Positions 18,342 to 27,262 of a stretch of DNA of 64,000 bases are shown in pieces. The translations under genes and the position numbers were made by a program. How positions within the stretch are numbered: position 1 is the first letter of the stretch; each line of letters opens with the position of its first letter. The stretch is from Peribacillus loiseleuriae. Lineage in GTDB: Bacteria > Bacillota > Bacilli > Bacillales > DSM-1321. The stretch spans positions 745,620 to 809,619 of the forward strand of contig NZ_LFZW01000001.1 of NCBI RefSeq assembly GCF_001183985.1, in the 5' to 3' direction. The notes under the pieces are model-generated. The model was not told the DNA's origin. It was given only the letters and a program-made list of their open reading frames with translations, and did no database searches.

Positions 18342-18370
18342 ATTTAATTAATAATGATAATTATTATCAA
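18342..18370 (-). promoter_or_regulatory. Fur box overlapping the siderophore operon promoter
   Basis: TGATAATTATTATCA at 18355-18369 is a perfect 7-1-7 Fur inverted repeat. It overlaps a minus-strand promoter: -35 TTGATA (18365-18370), 17-bp spacer, -10-like TTAAAT (18342-18347). Iron-bound Fur would block transcription of the three-gene uptake operon when iron is plentiful. Confidence 0.85.
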
Positions 18371-18744
18371 CTGAATTGTTATTGTAAAATATTAAATAGT
18401 AATAAGTCAATGTTTAATTGAGAATTACTTTCACTGAATTTGTGAACAAAAGTATCCCATTTACAATCATTGTCATTTATGTTTAGACTAAAATTATTTT
18501 ATCTATAAAACCAACATAAGTCTTAACTCCCGACTCAATGATGAAAAAGAATGATGATGAACAGTAAACCGATATAATAAAGACGGTGTGAATAGAACCA
18601 AACCCATAAATAGTGTTTTGACTTAGAAGATTCTTTACAATACAAAACTACAATCATCTAAGAATAGGTGGGAAAGCTGAGTAGTCTCTTAATTTTCGAG
18701 TTAAGTACTCAATAAATTCCGACAAAATTCGCGCGGTGCCTGCA
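18371..18744. other. Intergenic, no gene seen
   Basis: About 370 AT-rich bases between the Fur-regulated promoter and a gene remnant. An AATCATTGTCATTTA stretch near 18466-18482 resembles half of a Fur site but is not a full match. No supported ORF or terminator. Confidence 0.4.
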
Positions 18745-19095
18745 CTTTTTCTAGCGTAAAAGACGGAATAGCTTATTTAGATAAGATTGTAAAGTTATTA
18801 CTAGAACAAGGCTTTAGAAGACACATTTATATTACCAGTCATGGTCCAGTTTATTTGACAGTAAGTGGTATGGTTCGTGATTTCTTTGATGAAACAAAAG
18901 TGCGCCTGCCCTGTATATCGATATATTAAAAGCAGTGAAGGCAGCCAATTTCAATCTGATGGATGCATTCCATGATGTGACGATTGGTGCTTGTATAGTT
19001 TTAGGTAGATTAGAAGATATTCCAATGAATGTACCTGAATCTCATTCTGTTACAGACCTTTCCGAACGAGAAAGCCCGATTCTTCAGAGATGGGA
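18745..19095 (+). pseudogene. Creatininase-family-like gene remnant
   Basis: Decayed coding sequence without a start. Frames readable by shifting once near 18905: SVKDGIAYLDKIVKLLLEQGFRR, ITSHGPVYLTVSGMVRDFFDE, then ALYIDILKAVKAANFNLMDAFHD and LGRLEDIPMNVPES. The pattern of a helix ending in QGF(K/R), a short strand with ITSHGP in the place of the NGHGGN metal motif, and a downstream substrate segment resembles the creatininase amidohydrolase family, but the match is by eye. A terminator-like hairpin follows directly. Not functional. Confidence 0.4.
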
Positions 19096-19104
19096 TGATA
19101 GTGA

Positions 19105-19151
19105 AGTCGAACCAGGCGTGTCTCAAGACACGTAAATGGTTCGACTTTTTT
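19105..19151 (+). terminator. Rho-independent terminator
   Basis: Stem AGTCGAACCA (19105-19114) pairs with TGGTTCGACT (19137-19146), with a second inner GTGTC/GACAC pair, followed by TTTTTT. It lies just behind the creatininase-like remnant and is well preserved compared with that gene. Confidence 0.8.
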
Positions 19152-19245
19152 GTGCGTTAAGTGAACGTATTATTTATAAATAGAACGAATGATCTTTCAA
19201 TTGGAGTGTGGAGTCATTTAAATAATAAGAAAGGAGGAAAACACC

Positions 19246-20529
19246 GTGTTTGTGACTCATTCATTTAAAATACGTTATGAAAAAAATTGTATTCGGAGTT
19301 AAGGCTCATGCAGGGAGAAGCAGCTTCTTATTATTCTTCCTTTAAAAAAGTGGTTAAGTAAAACGGAAATCCAAGCGATTCGGAAACAAACGTATCATCT
19401 TCATTCTCAAACAGTTCAAGCTATTGCAGATAAATATGTTGCCAATCGTGAAACCATTTGTCAGCTACGAGTAACGGACAAAAAAGCAAAATATCCGTGG
19501 CGAAAAAATCCTAGTATTGTATTCCGTTAAAACAAGCGTCCATGGAGATTTCAAACGAAGCGATCAAAATTAAAAAAGTAGAATACGAATTAAGACTCTC
19601 TACCCTTTTAACTAAAAAGAAAAATTGGAATGAAAAAGTTCCTAAGAAAAACAAATTTGCCACCATTCCTAATCTTTCAAAAGAAGATTGGAAAAACTGT
19701 AACTACGCAGAGATCGTTTGGAGAAACGGGGTCTACTGGTTTTGTTATTCCGTATCTGTACCAGAAAAAGACACTTCATCGTATGCTTTTAAAGCGGCGG
19801 GTGGAGAGTTGGATGAAATTCACTCCGCAACTGTAGCGACCGAGGATCAAGCATTATTAATTTCGGGTCGAGCGATGCGTAGTATTTCTCACTTCCGTGC
19901 CAAGGTATTAGCCGATTTGAGTAAGAAAATGTCGCGTTGTAAAAAGGGCTCTCGTCAATGGAAAAAATATAGACAGGCAAGAGTATGAATTCGACAAAAG
20001 ACAAAAAATCAGCTTGAAGAGTTGGGACATAAGACAACAAAAGAAGTCGTTTCTTTTTTAGAAGAAGAAAAAGTAACGACCTTTGTCATCGGAAACGTAT
20101 CTGGTATGGAAAAATATACAAAGAAAAATAGGAAGAAGAAACGGAAAAACGATAAAAAAAGACGACAACAATTATCGCTATGGAATCAGGGGGAAATCAA
20201 ACAAAAGCTAAAATACAAAGCTCATCCGCATGGAAGAAACAGAAGAAAGCTATACCTCCCAAGATTGTCCGTTTTGTGGGGGTCGACACCAAGCAAACGG
20301 AAGACACTCCATATGTTCTGTTCACCAAACAGAAATCTATCGTGATGTGAATGGAGCGCAAAATATTGTGCGCAAGAAATATCCCATGGAAATGAAACCA
20401 CTTCTTTCGGTTTTATATAAGCAACTGGTTTGGTATAAGCGTTTTTTGTCCATGGAAGAAAGACAAAAAGAAAAACATCCAAAAGATCAACTGAAAAAAG
20501 AGAAAAGTATCGCCGAACGGACGGTGTAA
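19246..20529 (+). pseudogene. tnpB: TnpB (IS605/IS607-type) RNA-guided nuclease pseudogene
   Basis: Decayed TnpB gene. The likely start is GTG 19246 behind AAGGAGG (FVTHSFKIRYEK), quickly lost by frameshift. From 19542 the frame gives the RuvC-like core: GGELDEIHSATVAT with the first catalytic Asp, GKVLADLSKK-like helices and KKGSRQWKKYRQAR, stopping at 19986. The next frame (20022 on) reads TTFVIGNVSGMEKYTKKN, and from 20230 a third frame carries the zinc ribbon CPFCGGRHQANGRHSIC and DVNGAQNIVRKKYP with the last catalytic Asp. At least three frameshifts and internal stops make it inactive. No tnpA is nearby, so it was probably an orphan or non-autonomous copy. Confidence 0.8.
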
Positions 20530-20670
20530 GTAGGCACAGACCTTGCCCTTTCGATGGACTGTTTTTCTATCGAGAGTTGTTCGCCCAAGATTTGCCTCTG
20601 CGACTTCCTTTGGGAGTTTGTAAGTGAAATGTTTGCGAAAAAGAATCCTACTGCTTTAGCTGTGGGATTG
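20530..20670 (+). ncRNA. Probable omega-RNA / right-end region of the TnpB element
   Basis: TnpB elements usually carry their guide RNA scaffold overlapping and following the 3' end of tnpB. Here the terminal hairpin AATCCTACTGC (20644-20654), loop TTTA, GCTGTGGGATT (20659-20669) matches the ACTGCTTTAGC-type stem typical of these right ends. The intervening bases have further short stems. Loss of the protein makes activity unlikely unless another TnpB acts in trans. Confidence 0.45.
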
Positions 20671-20714
20671 GTAAATAAAGCCTTGTATATTTTTTAGAAT
20701 ATCTTTTCTACACT

Positions 20715-21563
20715 CTATGCGACTGTATTACTAATAATTTTTAGGAAACCGTTCTTATAGGCGGTATCTATTAACTGATTAATAGATTGAAATGCGGTAT
20801 CGGTAAATAAATACCATTGGTTTTCAGTAGCGTCGTAAATTAAAACCTCTGGATATCCCGCCAAAGTTTCAGCTGGAAAAGATTTAATTAATGTATAAAT
20901 ATCAAACCGTTTAATGCTATTACCTTCTAGATCTAGAAAATCATATTGTGCATTTTTATAATAGGCTCCAGGAGTGTCAATATTATAACGCCACGAATAA
21001 TTAGCAGGAGCCTCTACCTTACTGCCTTTATTTTCTATAAAAATATTATAAATTGCTTTATTGTATGCATTCCCTTTGATTTGCTGTACTACACCACCCA
21101 TGGTCATATGGTATTCCTCTTGGAGTGCCTTTATTTTCACGTTATCTATGACTAAAGGCTGCGTATCAACTGTTACTGTGGAGTTTTTGTAATTGACATT
21201 ACAGCCAAATGTTTCTGCAAGAAAACGCATCGGAACGAATGTACGATTATTCTTTATATATGGTTTTACATCAAGCAGCACCGTTTTACCGTTTTTTACT
21301 ACTGAATGGCTATTTATTTTTAATATTACCTGCATATCGTTTTTAGTGAGAGTGACTTCGGAATCCGACCAATTGACCTTTGCCCCCAAATTTTCACTGA
21401 TAACACGCAAAGGCACCATTGTTCGATTGATCCTAATCTCGGGATTCACATCGGATGCAATAACAACACCGTCCATCTTGATTTGAATGTTTGCTGCATA
21501 AACAGGAAACGAAGTAAGTATTAGGATTAATGCAAGGAAAATTCCTGAGAGAATTTTTTTCAT
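20715..21563 (-). CDS. Secreted copper-amine-oxidase N-domain (stalk-type) protein
   Basis: 282-residue exported protein. A signal peptide (KKILSGIFLALILILTSFPVYAA) is followed by a tandem copper-amine-oxidase N-terminal-like domain (PF07833), residues about 25-135: two copies of the pattern INRTMVPLRVISENLGAKVNW and NNRTFVPMRFLAETFGCNVNY. Residues 140-280 form a C-terminal domain that I do not recognise. This N-domain occurs on many Bacillota cell-surface proteins and does not imply amine-oxidase activity. Monocistronic; there is no clear terminator. GGAGTTG ribosome site upstream. Role in the envelope is inferred only from secretion. Confidence 0.8.
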   Translation of the reverse strand: MKKILSGIFLALILILTSFPVYAANIQIKMDGVVIASDVNPEIRINRTMVPLRVISENLGAKVNWSDSEVTLTKNDMQVILKINSHSVVKNGKTVLLDVKPYIKNNRTFVPMRFLAETFGCNVNYKNSTVTVDTQPLVIDNVKIKALQEEYHMTMGGVVQQIKGNAYNKAIYNIFIENKGSKVEAPANYSWRYNIDTPGAYYKNAQYDFLDLEGNSIKRFDIYTLIKSFPAETLAGYPEVLIYDATENQWYLFTDTAFQSINQLIDTAYKNGFLKIISNTVA

Positions 21564-22048
21564 TATTTAACAACTCCTTTTTAAAATAGTAAACATATCC
21601 AACATTATTTTAGGCACTTCTGTTCGAAATCTCCTATAATATAGTATAACATGTTTTATTTAACATTTAAGCCTTTGTTCAAACCGCACCGTAAGTAGAA
21701 TAAGAAACTAAGTAATTTGGTTATTAATTTTGCGCTGCGAATATTTCTCTATGTCTCTAAAATATCGCAAAAAATCTATTCTGGTGCGACCTCGACTTTT
21801 GTTGATTTCGAGGGGGATCACAACTTATATGAAAGTAAACAATTATTTTATGAGACTCAGTTTAATTACTGGCCTTTTTGTTAGTTTAAAAGAAACCATA
21901 AAGTCATCAAGGATTCTGCTATCTAGAATCTGTCGACAAAATCTACAAACCTTCGGGGAGTGATAGGCACCCAACTTAATGTAGGCTGTCGCAGTTTTTC
22001 GACAGCCTTGACTTTATCCTATATTTCCGCTTTATCTGTTATTTTCAA
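21564..22048. other. Intergenic, small hairpin and degraded dispersed motif
   Basis: No supported gene. Near 21678-21700 is CAAACCGCACCGTAAGTAGA, a degraded copy of the motif at about 14840 and 29890. A 9-bp hairpin AGGCTGTCG (21983-21991) / CGACAGCCT (22000-22008) lies downstream of the GntR gene but has no T-run, so it is at best a weak terminator. Confidence 0.45.
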
Positions 22049-22714
22049 TTACTTCATCACTTCATCCCATCGCAATTCCGCTTCTTTTTTTAAACTTTCA
22101 ATATGCAGTGTTAATGTACCTAAAAAAGTAGGCAAATCTCGCTCCTTCATTGCTGTGAATAAAATCCAGTGATGCTTATGTCTTTTTATTGTGCTCCCTA
22201 GTGAAGTGGAGTGGACAATCCGGGACAAGGATACGTGTGTATTTAACGAAGAATATATGTCTTTTATTTTTGAATTTGTTGTCCAATCAATTAACGTTTT
22301 ATGGAATGTCATATCTAACTTACTATACAATTCAAAAGGAAATGGAGTAACTTCAAGCATTGAATCCATTTCGTGAACAATTTGGCCCCATTCCTCTATT
22401 TTATCATCGGATATCGATTGTATGGCTTGCTGAGCAGCCCACATTTCTATCATTAATCGCGCATCGAGTACTTCTATAAACTCAGTAAAATTTAATTGGG
22501 TTACATATGTTCCTTTGCGAGGAATGATTTCGATTAGCCCTTCATGTACAAGTTGATTAATAGCATCTTTTACCGGAGAACGACTTACTCCGAATTCATC
22601 CGCTAATTTATGAATATCTAATTTATTGCCAGGTGTATATTTTCGACCGATAATTTTCTCACGCAGAATATCGTACACCTGCTGAGTTAAAAGTGAAGTT
22701 TCAATTTTAGGCAT
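22049..22714 (-). CDS. GntR-family regulator, FCD (FadR) subfamily
   Basis: 221 residues. N-terminal winged helix-turn-helix: VYDILREKIIGRKYTPGNKLDIHKLADEFGVSRSPVKDAINQL, residues about 12-55, then GLIEIIPRKGTYV. The C-terminal all-helical FCD ligand domain (about 75-215) has D ARLMIEMWAAQ and FHKTLIDWT, where Asp and His residues usually hold a metal that helps bind organic-acid ligands. It is divergent from the dehydrogenase-permease genes starting at 23608, across a long duplicated intergenic region containing palindromic candidate operators. Sugar acids are common effectors of this subfamily and fit the neighbouring GntP permease. Confidence 0.9.
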   Translation of the reverse strand: MPKIETSLLTQQVYDILREKIIGRKYTPGNKLDIHKLADEFGVSRSPVKDAINQLVHEGLIEIIPRKGTYVTQLNFTEFIEVLDARLMIEMWAAQQAIQSISDDKIEEWGQIVHEMDSMLEVTPFPFELYSKLDMTFHKTLIDWTTNSKIKDIYSSLNTHVSLSRIVHSTSLGSTIKRHKHHWILFTAMKERDLPTFLGTLTLHIESLKKEAELRWDEVMK

Positions 22715-22741
22715 GTTGGTATATCTCCTTTGATTTTTTCT

Positions 22742-22930
22742 TACAAAACCTGAATGGCATTAAAACGCCACCAGCTACTATAAAGGATGTATCGTTTGGC
22801 ACACTACACTCGCCTAATCACACTGGTGGCGGTGCGAAGCCGGAATTTCGGATGCTTTCTCGATTATATAAGTATATCAGCTAAGTAGATTGGCTATATG
22901 AGTAAGTTGCGAAGACCCGTTCTCATGTCC
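22742..22930 (+). repeat. Duplicated intergenic element, copy A
   Basis: About 189 bp that recurs at 23092-23281 in direct orientation with a few per cent to about ten per cent differences. It includes an internal inverted repeat CGCCACCAG (22766-22774) / CTGGTGGCG (22823-22831) and ends with a GCGAAGACCCGT...ATGTCC segment. A palindrome follows shortly after at 22981-23007. Copy A lies next to the GntR gene start. Confidence 0.85.
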
Positions 22931-22980
22931 TACACAAAGATATCTTTACTCATCAAATCAGATCCGATAGAGTCCTAAAT

Positions 22981-23007
22981 ATCTGTAACATTTAACATGT
23001 TACAGAT
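22981..23007. promoter_or_regulatory. Palindrome, candidate GntR operator
   Basis: ATCTGTAACAT (22981-22991) and ATGTTACAGAT (22997-23007) form a perfect 11-bp inverted repeat around TTAAC. A related weaker palindrome occurs at 23330-23352 next to the dehydrogenase gene. Their shared TGTAACATTT core and position between the divergent regulator and target genes suggest binding by the GntR protein. Confidence 0.5.
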
Positions 23008-23091
23008 GGGTTTGTCAGTATTTATTTCAATTATATATTTTTTTGTTAAAAAGAAAACTATTGTCTTGAGTCGTAAACAAAATTGGAAATA

Positions 23092-23281
23092 TACAAAACC
23101 TAAAATGGCGTTAAAACGCCACCAGTTACTATAAAGGATGTATCATTTGGCACACTACACTCGCCTAATCACACTGATGGCGGTGCGGAGCCAGAATTTC
23201 GGATGCTTTCTCAATAATATGAGTATACCTGCTGAGTAAATGGGCTATATGAATAAGTAGCGAAGACCCGTCCCCATGTCC
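23092..23281 (+). repeat. Duplicated intergenic element, copy B
   Basis: Second copy of the element at 22742-22930, starting TACAAAACCT in both. The internal inverted repeat is preserved with one change (CGCCACCAG 23117-23125 / CTGATGGCG 23174-23182). Copy B lies in the promoter region of the dehydrogenase/permease genes. Confidence 0.85.
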
Positions 23282-23329
23282 TTTATACAAAAAGGTATTG
23301 ACGATTAAAACAAAAGCATGTATCCTGTT

Positions 23330-23351
23330 GATATGTAACATTTCACATATC
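23330..23351. promoter_or_regulatory. Palindrome upstream of dehydrogenase, candidate operator
   Basis: GATATGT (about 23330-23336) pairs with ACATATC (about 23345-23351) around AACATTTC. It shares TGTAACATTT with the perfect palindrome at 22981-23007. Together they may be the two target sites of the GntR/FCD regulator. The rest of 23352-23590 has no recognised gene. Confidence 0.45.
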
Positions 23352-23607
23352 ACAAAATGAAAGCGTAACTATGGGGAGAATTTGGTGGAATCTGCTGTTA
23401 GAAAACCGATGGTCTTTCTAGTTGTCTTTCGAAATATCAATACTGGTCAAAGAGTAAGCGTTAACTATTAAATATTGTTTGGCCATCCAATTAAAGCGCG
23501 ACTATTTGAAAAGAATTACAATTAACGCTGATCCTTCGTTACTGTCAGTTGTTAAGTGGATTGTAAAAAGAAAACGGCTACAATTAATAATTTTATGAGG
23601 AGTGAAG

Positions 23608-24630
23608 ATGATGAAAGCAGTAAGAATTCCTGAAGCAAATAAAATAGAAATTGTGGATATACAAGAACCAAACATCGAACAAGCCAATGAAGTCAAAGTA
23701 AAAATAAAACGAGTAGGTATCTGTGGTTCAGATATGCATATTTATCACGGAACGAATCCACTTGCGACCTATCCAAGAATAGTTGGACATGAAGTAGCGG
23801 GGGAAATCATAGAGATTGGCTCAAATGTAACTAAGGTAGCTGTGGGTGACCATGTGGTGATTGAACCAATTAGCTATTGTGGCGAATGTTATGCATGTAA
23901 AAAAGGAAGACCAAATGTTTGTAAAGAAGTATCTGTATTTGGTGTACATGAAGATGGTGGAATGAAAGAATTTGCCATTCTGTCAGAAAGACAAGTGCAT
24001 AAAGTAGATTCTGAGATTGAATGGGACGAAGCAGTCATGGCTGAACCGTATACAATCGGAGCACAAGCTACATGGAGAGGGAACGTGCAAGAGGGACAAA
24101 CTGTCTTTATCCAAGGAGCTGGACCAATCGGTATTACTGTTTTGAAAATGGCTAAGCTACGCGGGGCAACCGTTATTATCTCTGATTTTACAAACGAAAG
24201 ATTGGCGTTTGCAAAAGAAAATGGGGCGGACTACACGATTAATCCAACTGAAGTGGATGTCGAAAGTAAAATAAATGAAATCACAAAAGATGAAGGCGCA
24301 AATGTTGTAATTGATGCGGTAGGTATGCCGCAAACATTTGAATTAAGTGTAAAAGTAGCTTCTGCTGCAGGGAATGTTGTTTTACTAGGTTTCAATGCAA
24401 CACCATCATCAATCGCTCAAATGTTAATTACGAAAAAAGAATTAACAATTACAGGATCAAGGTTGCAAACCAATCAATTTGGTAAAGTTGTAGAGCTAAT
24501 AAATGAAAAGAAATTAACGCATAATGGTTTAATTACGCACAAATTTCCATTAAGTCAGGTAAAAGAAGCTTTTGCGTTTGTAGAAAAAAACCCTCAATTA
24601 GTTCGAAAAGCTGTTATCGTTTTTGAGTAA
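23608..24630 (+). CDS. Zn-dependent alcohol/polyol dehydrogenase (RspB/IdnD-like)
   Basis: 340-residue medium-chain dehydrogenase. N-terminal catalytic zinc site [12 protein letters not shown] and GHEVAGE (Glu next to the metal), a full structural zinc site C-x2-C-x2-C-x7-C within [15 protein letters not shown] at about residues 92-106, and a Rossmann NAD(P) motif GAGPIG near 173. It oxidises a secondary alcohol in a sugar or sugar acid. The [14 protein letters not shown] segment is like RspB/L-gulonate-5-dehydrogenase-type enzymes. ATG 23608 follows GAGGAG by 5 bases; ATG 23611 is an equally possible start. The gluconate-type permease downstream supports sugar-acid oxidation, for example L-idonate or L-gulonate to a keto-acid. 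Confidence 0.88.
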   Translation: MMKAVRIPEANKIEIVDIQEPNIEQANEVKVKIKRVGICGSDMHIYHGTNPLATYPRIVGHEVAGEIIEIGSNVTKVAVGDHVVIEPISYCGECYACKKGRPNVCKEVSVFGVHEDGGMKEFAILSERQVHKVDSEIEWDEAVMAEPYTIGAQATWRGNVQEGQTVFIQGAGPIGITVLKMAKLRGATVIISDFTNERLAFAKENGADYTINPTEVDVESKINEITKDEGANVVIDAVGMPQTFELSVKVASAAGNVVLLGFNATPSSIAQMLITKKELTITGSRLQTNQFGKVVELINEKKLTHNGLITHKFPLSQVKEAFAFVEKNPQLVRKAVIVFE

Positions 24631-24784
24631 TGAAGAAACTTTTAAATAATAAATAGTGATAGAAAGTGGAACATTAGCAACTGCTAATCCCTTGTATGAT
24701 CAGTGTTGCTCGTGCTTTTGAAAAAGAGTATGAGCAACTTGAAAAGTATCAAAAAATAATAGATTATTAGTAAGGAGAAATGTT
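24631..24784 (+). other. Short spacer with possible kinase-tail remnant
   Basis: Between dehydrogenase and permease. Two frames give TLATANPLYDQ and MISVARAFEKEYEQLEKYQKIID before a stop at about 24770, resembling the C-terminal end of a sugar kinase interrupted by a frameshift. If so, a sugar-acid kinase gene was deleted here. Recognition is weak. Confidence 0.25.
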
Positions 24785-26134
24785 ATGCCATTAGTTATTG
24801 TCGCTTTAGGAATTGTTGCTTTACTCGTATTAATCATGAAATTTAATATGAATACATTTATTTCGTTAGTTGTTGTTTCGTTCTTAATTGCTTTAGCTTT
24901 AGGAATGCCGATAAGTGAAGTTGTTGCGTCCGTTCAACATGGGATGGGAAATACTTTAGGTGGGATTGCTTTAGTATTTGGACTAGGAGCTATCCTTGGT
25001 AAATTGATTGCAGATGCTGGGGGAGCCCAACGTATTGCAATGACATTAATTGATAAGTTTGGTGAGAAAAGAATTCAATGGGCTGTTGTAACGGCTGGAT
25101 TCATACTTGGTATTGCATTGTTCTTTGAAGTAGGTCTCGTATTATTAATTCCAATTGTTTATCAAATTTCCAAACATTTGAAAATATCATTTTTGTGGTT
25201 AGGTTTGCCAATGGCGACTGCACTATCAGTTACGCACGCATTCTTACCGCCACATCCAGGTCCAACAGTTATTGCTCAAGAATTTGGAGCAAACGTAGGT
25301 CTGGTATTAGTTTATGGCTTAATTATTGCTATTCCGACAGTGATTATAGCAGGTCCGTTATTTACAAAATTCGCAAGAAAATTTGCTCCATCGGCTTTTG
25401 AACGAGAAGTTTCAGGTAGTATGGCTTCCATAGGTAACGCAAAACAATATAAATTAGAAGATACTCCGGGATTTGGTGTTAGCGCATTCACAGCATTATT
25501 CCCCGTTATTTTAATGGCATTATCAACGATTGTTACTGTATTTCAAGATGCGCTGAACTTACCAGTCTTATTGATTGACATCGTCAAAATGGTTGGTGCA
25601 CCAACTACAGTTATGTTGCTTTCTGTATTACTTGCAATCTATACAATGGGTATCGCACGAAAAATACCAATGAAACAACTGATGCAATCTGCCGAAACTT
25701 CTATAGCATCCATCGGTATGATGTTACTCATTCTAGGAGCTGGTGGTTCCCTTAAGCAAGTATTAATTGATGGTGGTGTTGGTGGGTATGTTGCTACCAT
25801 TTTTGAAGGTAGTACAATCTCACCGCTAATATTAGCTTGGCTTATCGCTGCTGTCATTAGACTTGCACAAGGGTCTGCAACAGTGGCAGCGTTAACAACA
25901 GCTGGATTGGTAATTCCGATGTTGTCAGGCACGGATGTTAACTTGGAATTAATCGTGTTAGCCACAGGTGCAGGTAGTATTATTGCTTCACACGTAAATG
26001 ATACCGGTTTCTGGATTGTGAAAGAATCTTTTGGATTAACTCTGAAAGAGACATTCGCAACATGGACAGTGCTTGAAACTCTTATTTCTGTCTGTGGCCT
26101 CGTCTTTGTATTACTTCTAAATTTATTTGTTTAA
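24785..26134 (+). CDS. gntP: GntP-family gluconate/sugar-acid:H+ symporter
   Basis: 449-residue permease with about twelve membrane segments. Family features: LGKLIADAGGAQRIAMTLIDKFGEKRIQWA near residues 75-105, FFEVGLVLLIPIVY, LPPHPGPTVIAQEFGANVG near 160 (the GntP signature), and C-terminal RLAQGSATVAALTTAGLV and GSIIASHVNDTGFWIVKE. It imports gluconate or a related aldonate with protons. The ATG has AAGGAGA upstream. A strong terminator follows at 26178. Together with the upstream dehydrogenase and the GntR/FCD regulator it makes a small sugar-acid uptake and oxidation unit; the substrate may be idonate or gulonate rather than gluconate. Confidence 0.93.
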   Translation: MPLVIVALGIVALLVLIMKFNMNTFISLVVVSFLIALALGMPISEVVASVQHGMGNTLGGIALVFGLGAILGKLIADAGGAQRIAMTLIDKFGEKRIQWAVVTAGFILGIALFFEVGLVLLIPIVYQISKHLKISFLWLGLPMATALSVTHAFLPPHPGPTVIAQEFGANVGLVLVYGLIIAIPTVIIAGPLFTKFARKFAPSAFEREVSGSMASIGNAKQYKLEDTPGFGVSAFTALFPVILMALSTIVTVFQDALNLPVLLIDIVKMVGAPTTVMLLSVLLAIYTMGIARKIPMKQLMQSAETSIASIGMMLLILGAGGSLKQVLIDGGVGGYVATIFEGSTISPLILAWLIAAVIRLAQGSATVAALTTAGLVIPMLSGTDVNLELIVLATGAGSIIASHVNDTGFWIVKESFGLTLKETFATWTVLETLISVCGLVFVLLLNLFV

Positions 26135-26177
26135 GATTTTGTTAGTATTCAAGATTACGAATCTATTTGCTCTCCTT

Positions 26178-26209
26178 AACCACACTTCAAAATTGAGGTG
26201 TGGTTTTTC
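26178..26209 (+). terminator. Rho-independent terminator after gntP
   Basis: AACCACACTTCA (26178-26189) pairs with TGAGGTGTGGTT (26194-26205) with one G-T pair and a 4-base loop, followed by TTTTT. Confidence 0.9.
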
Positions 26210-26276
26210 TACCCTTAATTTAGGGGGATTTGGCGTCTGCTGAGAAGTCCCCATTTATGAGGTGATTTTTTGTGCA

Positions 26277-26493
26277 GAGGGACAAGGGGATAGGTACCTT
26301 GTCCCTCTTGTATTTTCTAGAACAGATATGGCGACTAATTTTTTCTTTTCATAGAACCCTCTATCAAACGATTTGACTACGACCTTTTGACTTGTGGGAT
26401 GGTATGGGGGTTGATGCACCTTTTGTTATCTTAAACTTGTTCATCTAGGAAATGTTAAGCAGGGACCCGTTCCTGTGCCTTTGCCTGTGTCTC
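26277..26493 (+). repeat. Dispersed ~215-bp repeat, copy 1
   Basis: Nearly the same sequence recurs at 32757-32966 in the same orientation. It begins with a REP-like palindrome GAGGGACAAGG (26277-26287) / CCTTGTCCCTC (26297-26307) and ends with AAGCAGGGACCCGTTCCTG. Between are conserved segments such as TTTTCTAGAACAGATATGG and GATTTGACTACGACC. No ORF shared by both copies was recognised. Confidence 0.85.
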
Positions 26494-26770
26494 TGATTAA
26501 AAGCTGAAGAACCCAACATCGTTTCACTTTTTTGCCCTTTTCCTGTATTTGTTACTTCAGCTTACGACATTTTGAAATTCCTATCATCAGATGTGTTAGA
26601 AAATCTAATATAGTATTTGTAAATATAACTAAGTGTTGAAAGGGAAAAAAGATTTTATTTCAATTATGGGTAAACCTTTATTTTGGGGGAATATTTGATG
26701 TAACATTAATGAAATACTTACGTCTAACTATTTTGAAGTCTAACATCTAGAAAAAGGAGAGTACAGAACA
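26494..26770. other. Intergenic, no gene seen
   Basis: AT-rich 277 bases between the dispersed repeat and the DUF4358 gene. A ribosome site AAAGGAGAG precedes the next start. A clear promoter could not be chosen among several TATAAT-like stretches. Confidence 0.4.
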
Positions 26771-27256
26771 ATGAAAAAAAGAATGATGGTTTTTATGTTT
26801 ACCCTAGTATTAGGTATGGTGATTACAGGTTGTTCTAAAGATAAGTCGGATGCAATCGAGGCGAAGATGCCTGCGAAAGAAATGGCAGAGAAAATGGTGA
26901 AGGAAGTGGAAGAACCTGCTCTAATTGAATTACAACCAGATGAAGTGAAGGAAATATACAATCTGGACCCTGAGAAGCTTGATGAATATTCGATTAGAAT
27001 ACCGTTGATGAGCGTGAAGACAAATGAAATCGCAATTTTGAAAGTGAAAGATGCCAAAGATGTCCCTGACGTCGAATCAGCAGTAAAACAAAGAGTGGAA
27101 AATGTGAAAAAGCAATTCGAACATTATCTTCCGGATCAATATGAGAATGCGAAAAACTATAAACTAGTTACGAAAGGCAACTATGTGTTATTGGTCATCT
27201 CTGAAAAAGCAGACGAACTTGTAAAAGTATACGATAGCTTTTTTGACCAAAAATAA
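26771..27256 (+). CDS. DUF4358 lipoprotein
   Basis: 161 residues. Lipoprotein signal with lipobox VITGC (Cys about 21) followed by a DUF4358 domain: EIYNLDPEKLDEYSIRIPLMSVKTNEIAILKVKDA, then KQRVENVKKQFEHYLPDQYENAKNYKLV and GNYVLLVISEKAD. DUF4358 proteins are commonly encoded with MBOAT acyltransferases and DHHW/SGNH proteins, as here, and are thought to assist cell-surface polysaccharide acylation; the role is unproven. First gene of a three-gene unit, 6 bases before the MBOAT start. Confidence 0.87.
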   Translation: MKKRMMVFMFTLVLGMVITGCSKDKSDAIEAKMPAKEMAEKMVKEVEEPALIELQPDEVKEIYNLDPEKLDEYSIRIPLMSVKTNEIAILKVKDAKDVPDVESAVKQRVENVKKQFEHYLPDQYENAKNYKLVTKGNYVLLVISEKADELVKVYDSFFDQK

Positions 27257-27262
27257 GCGGCC

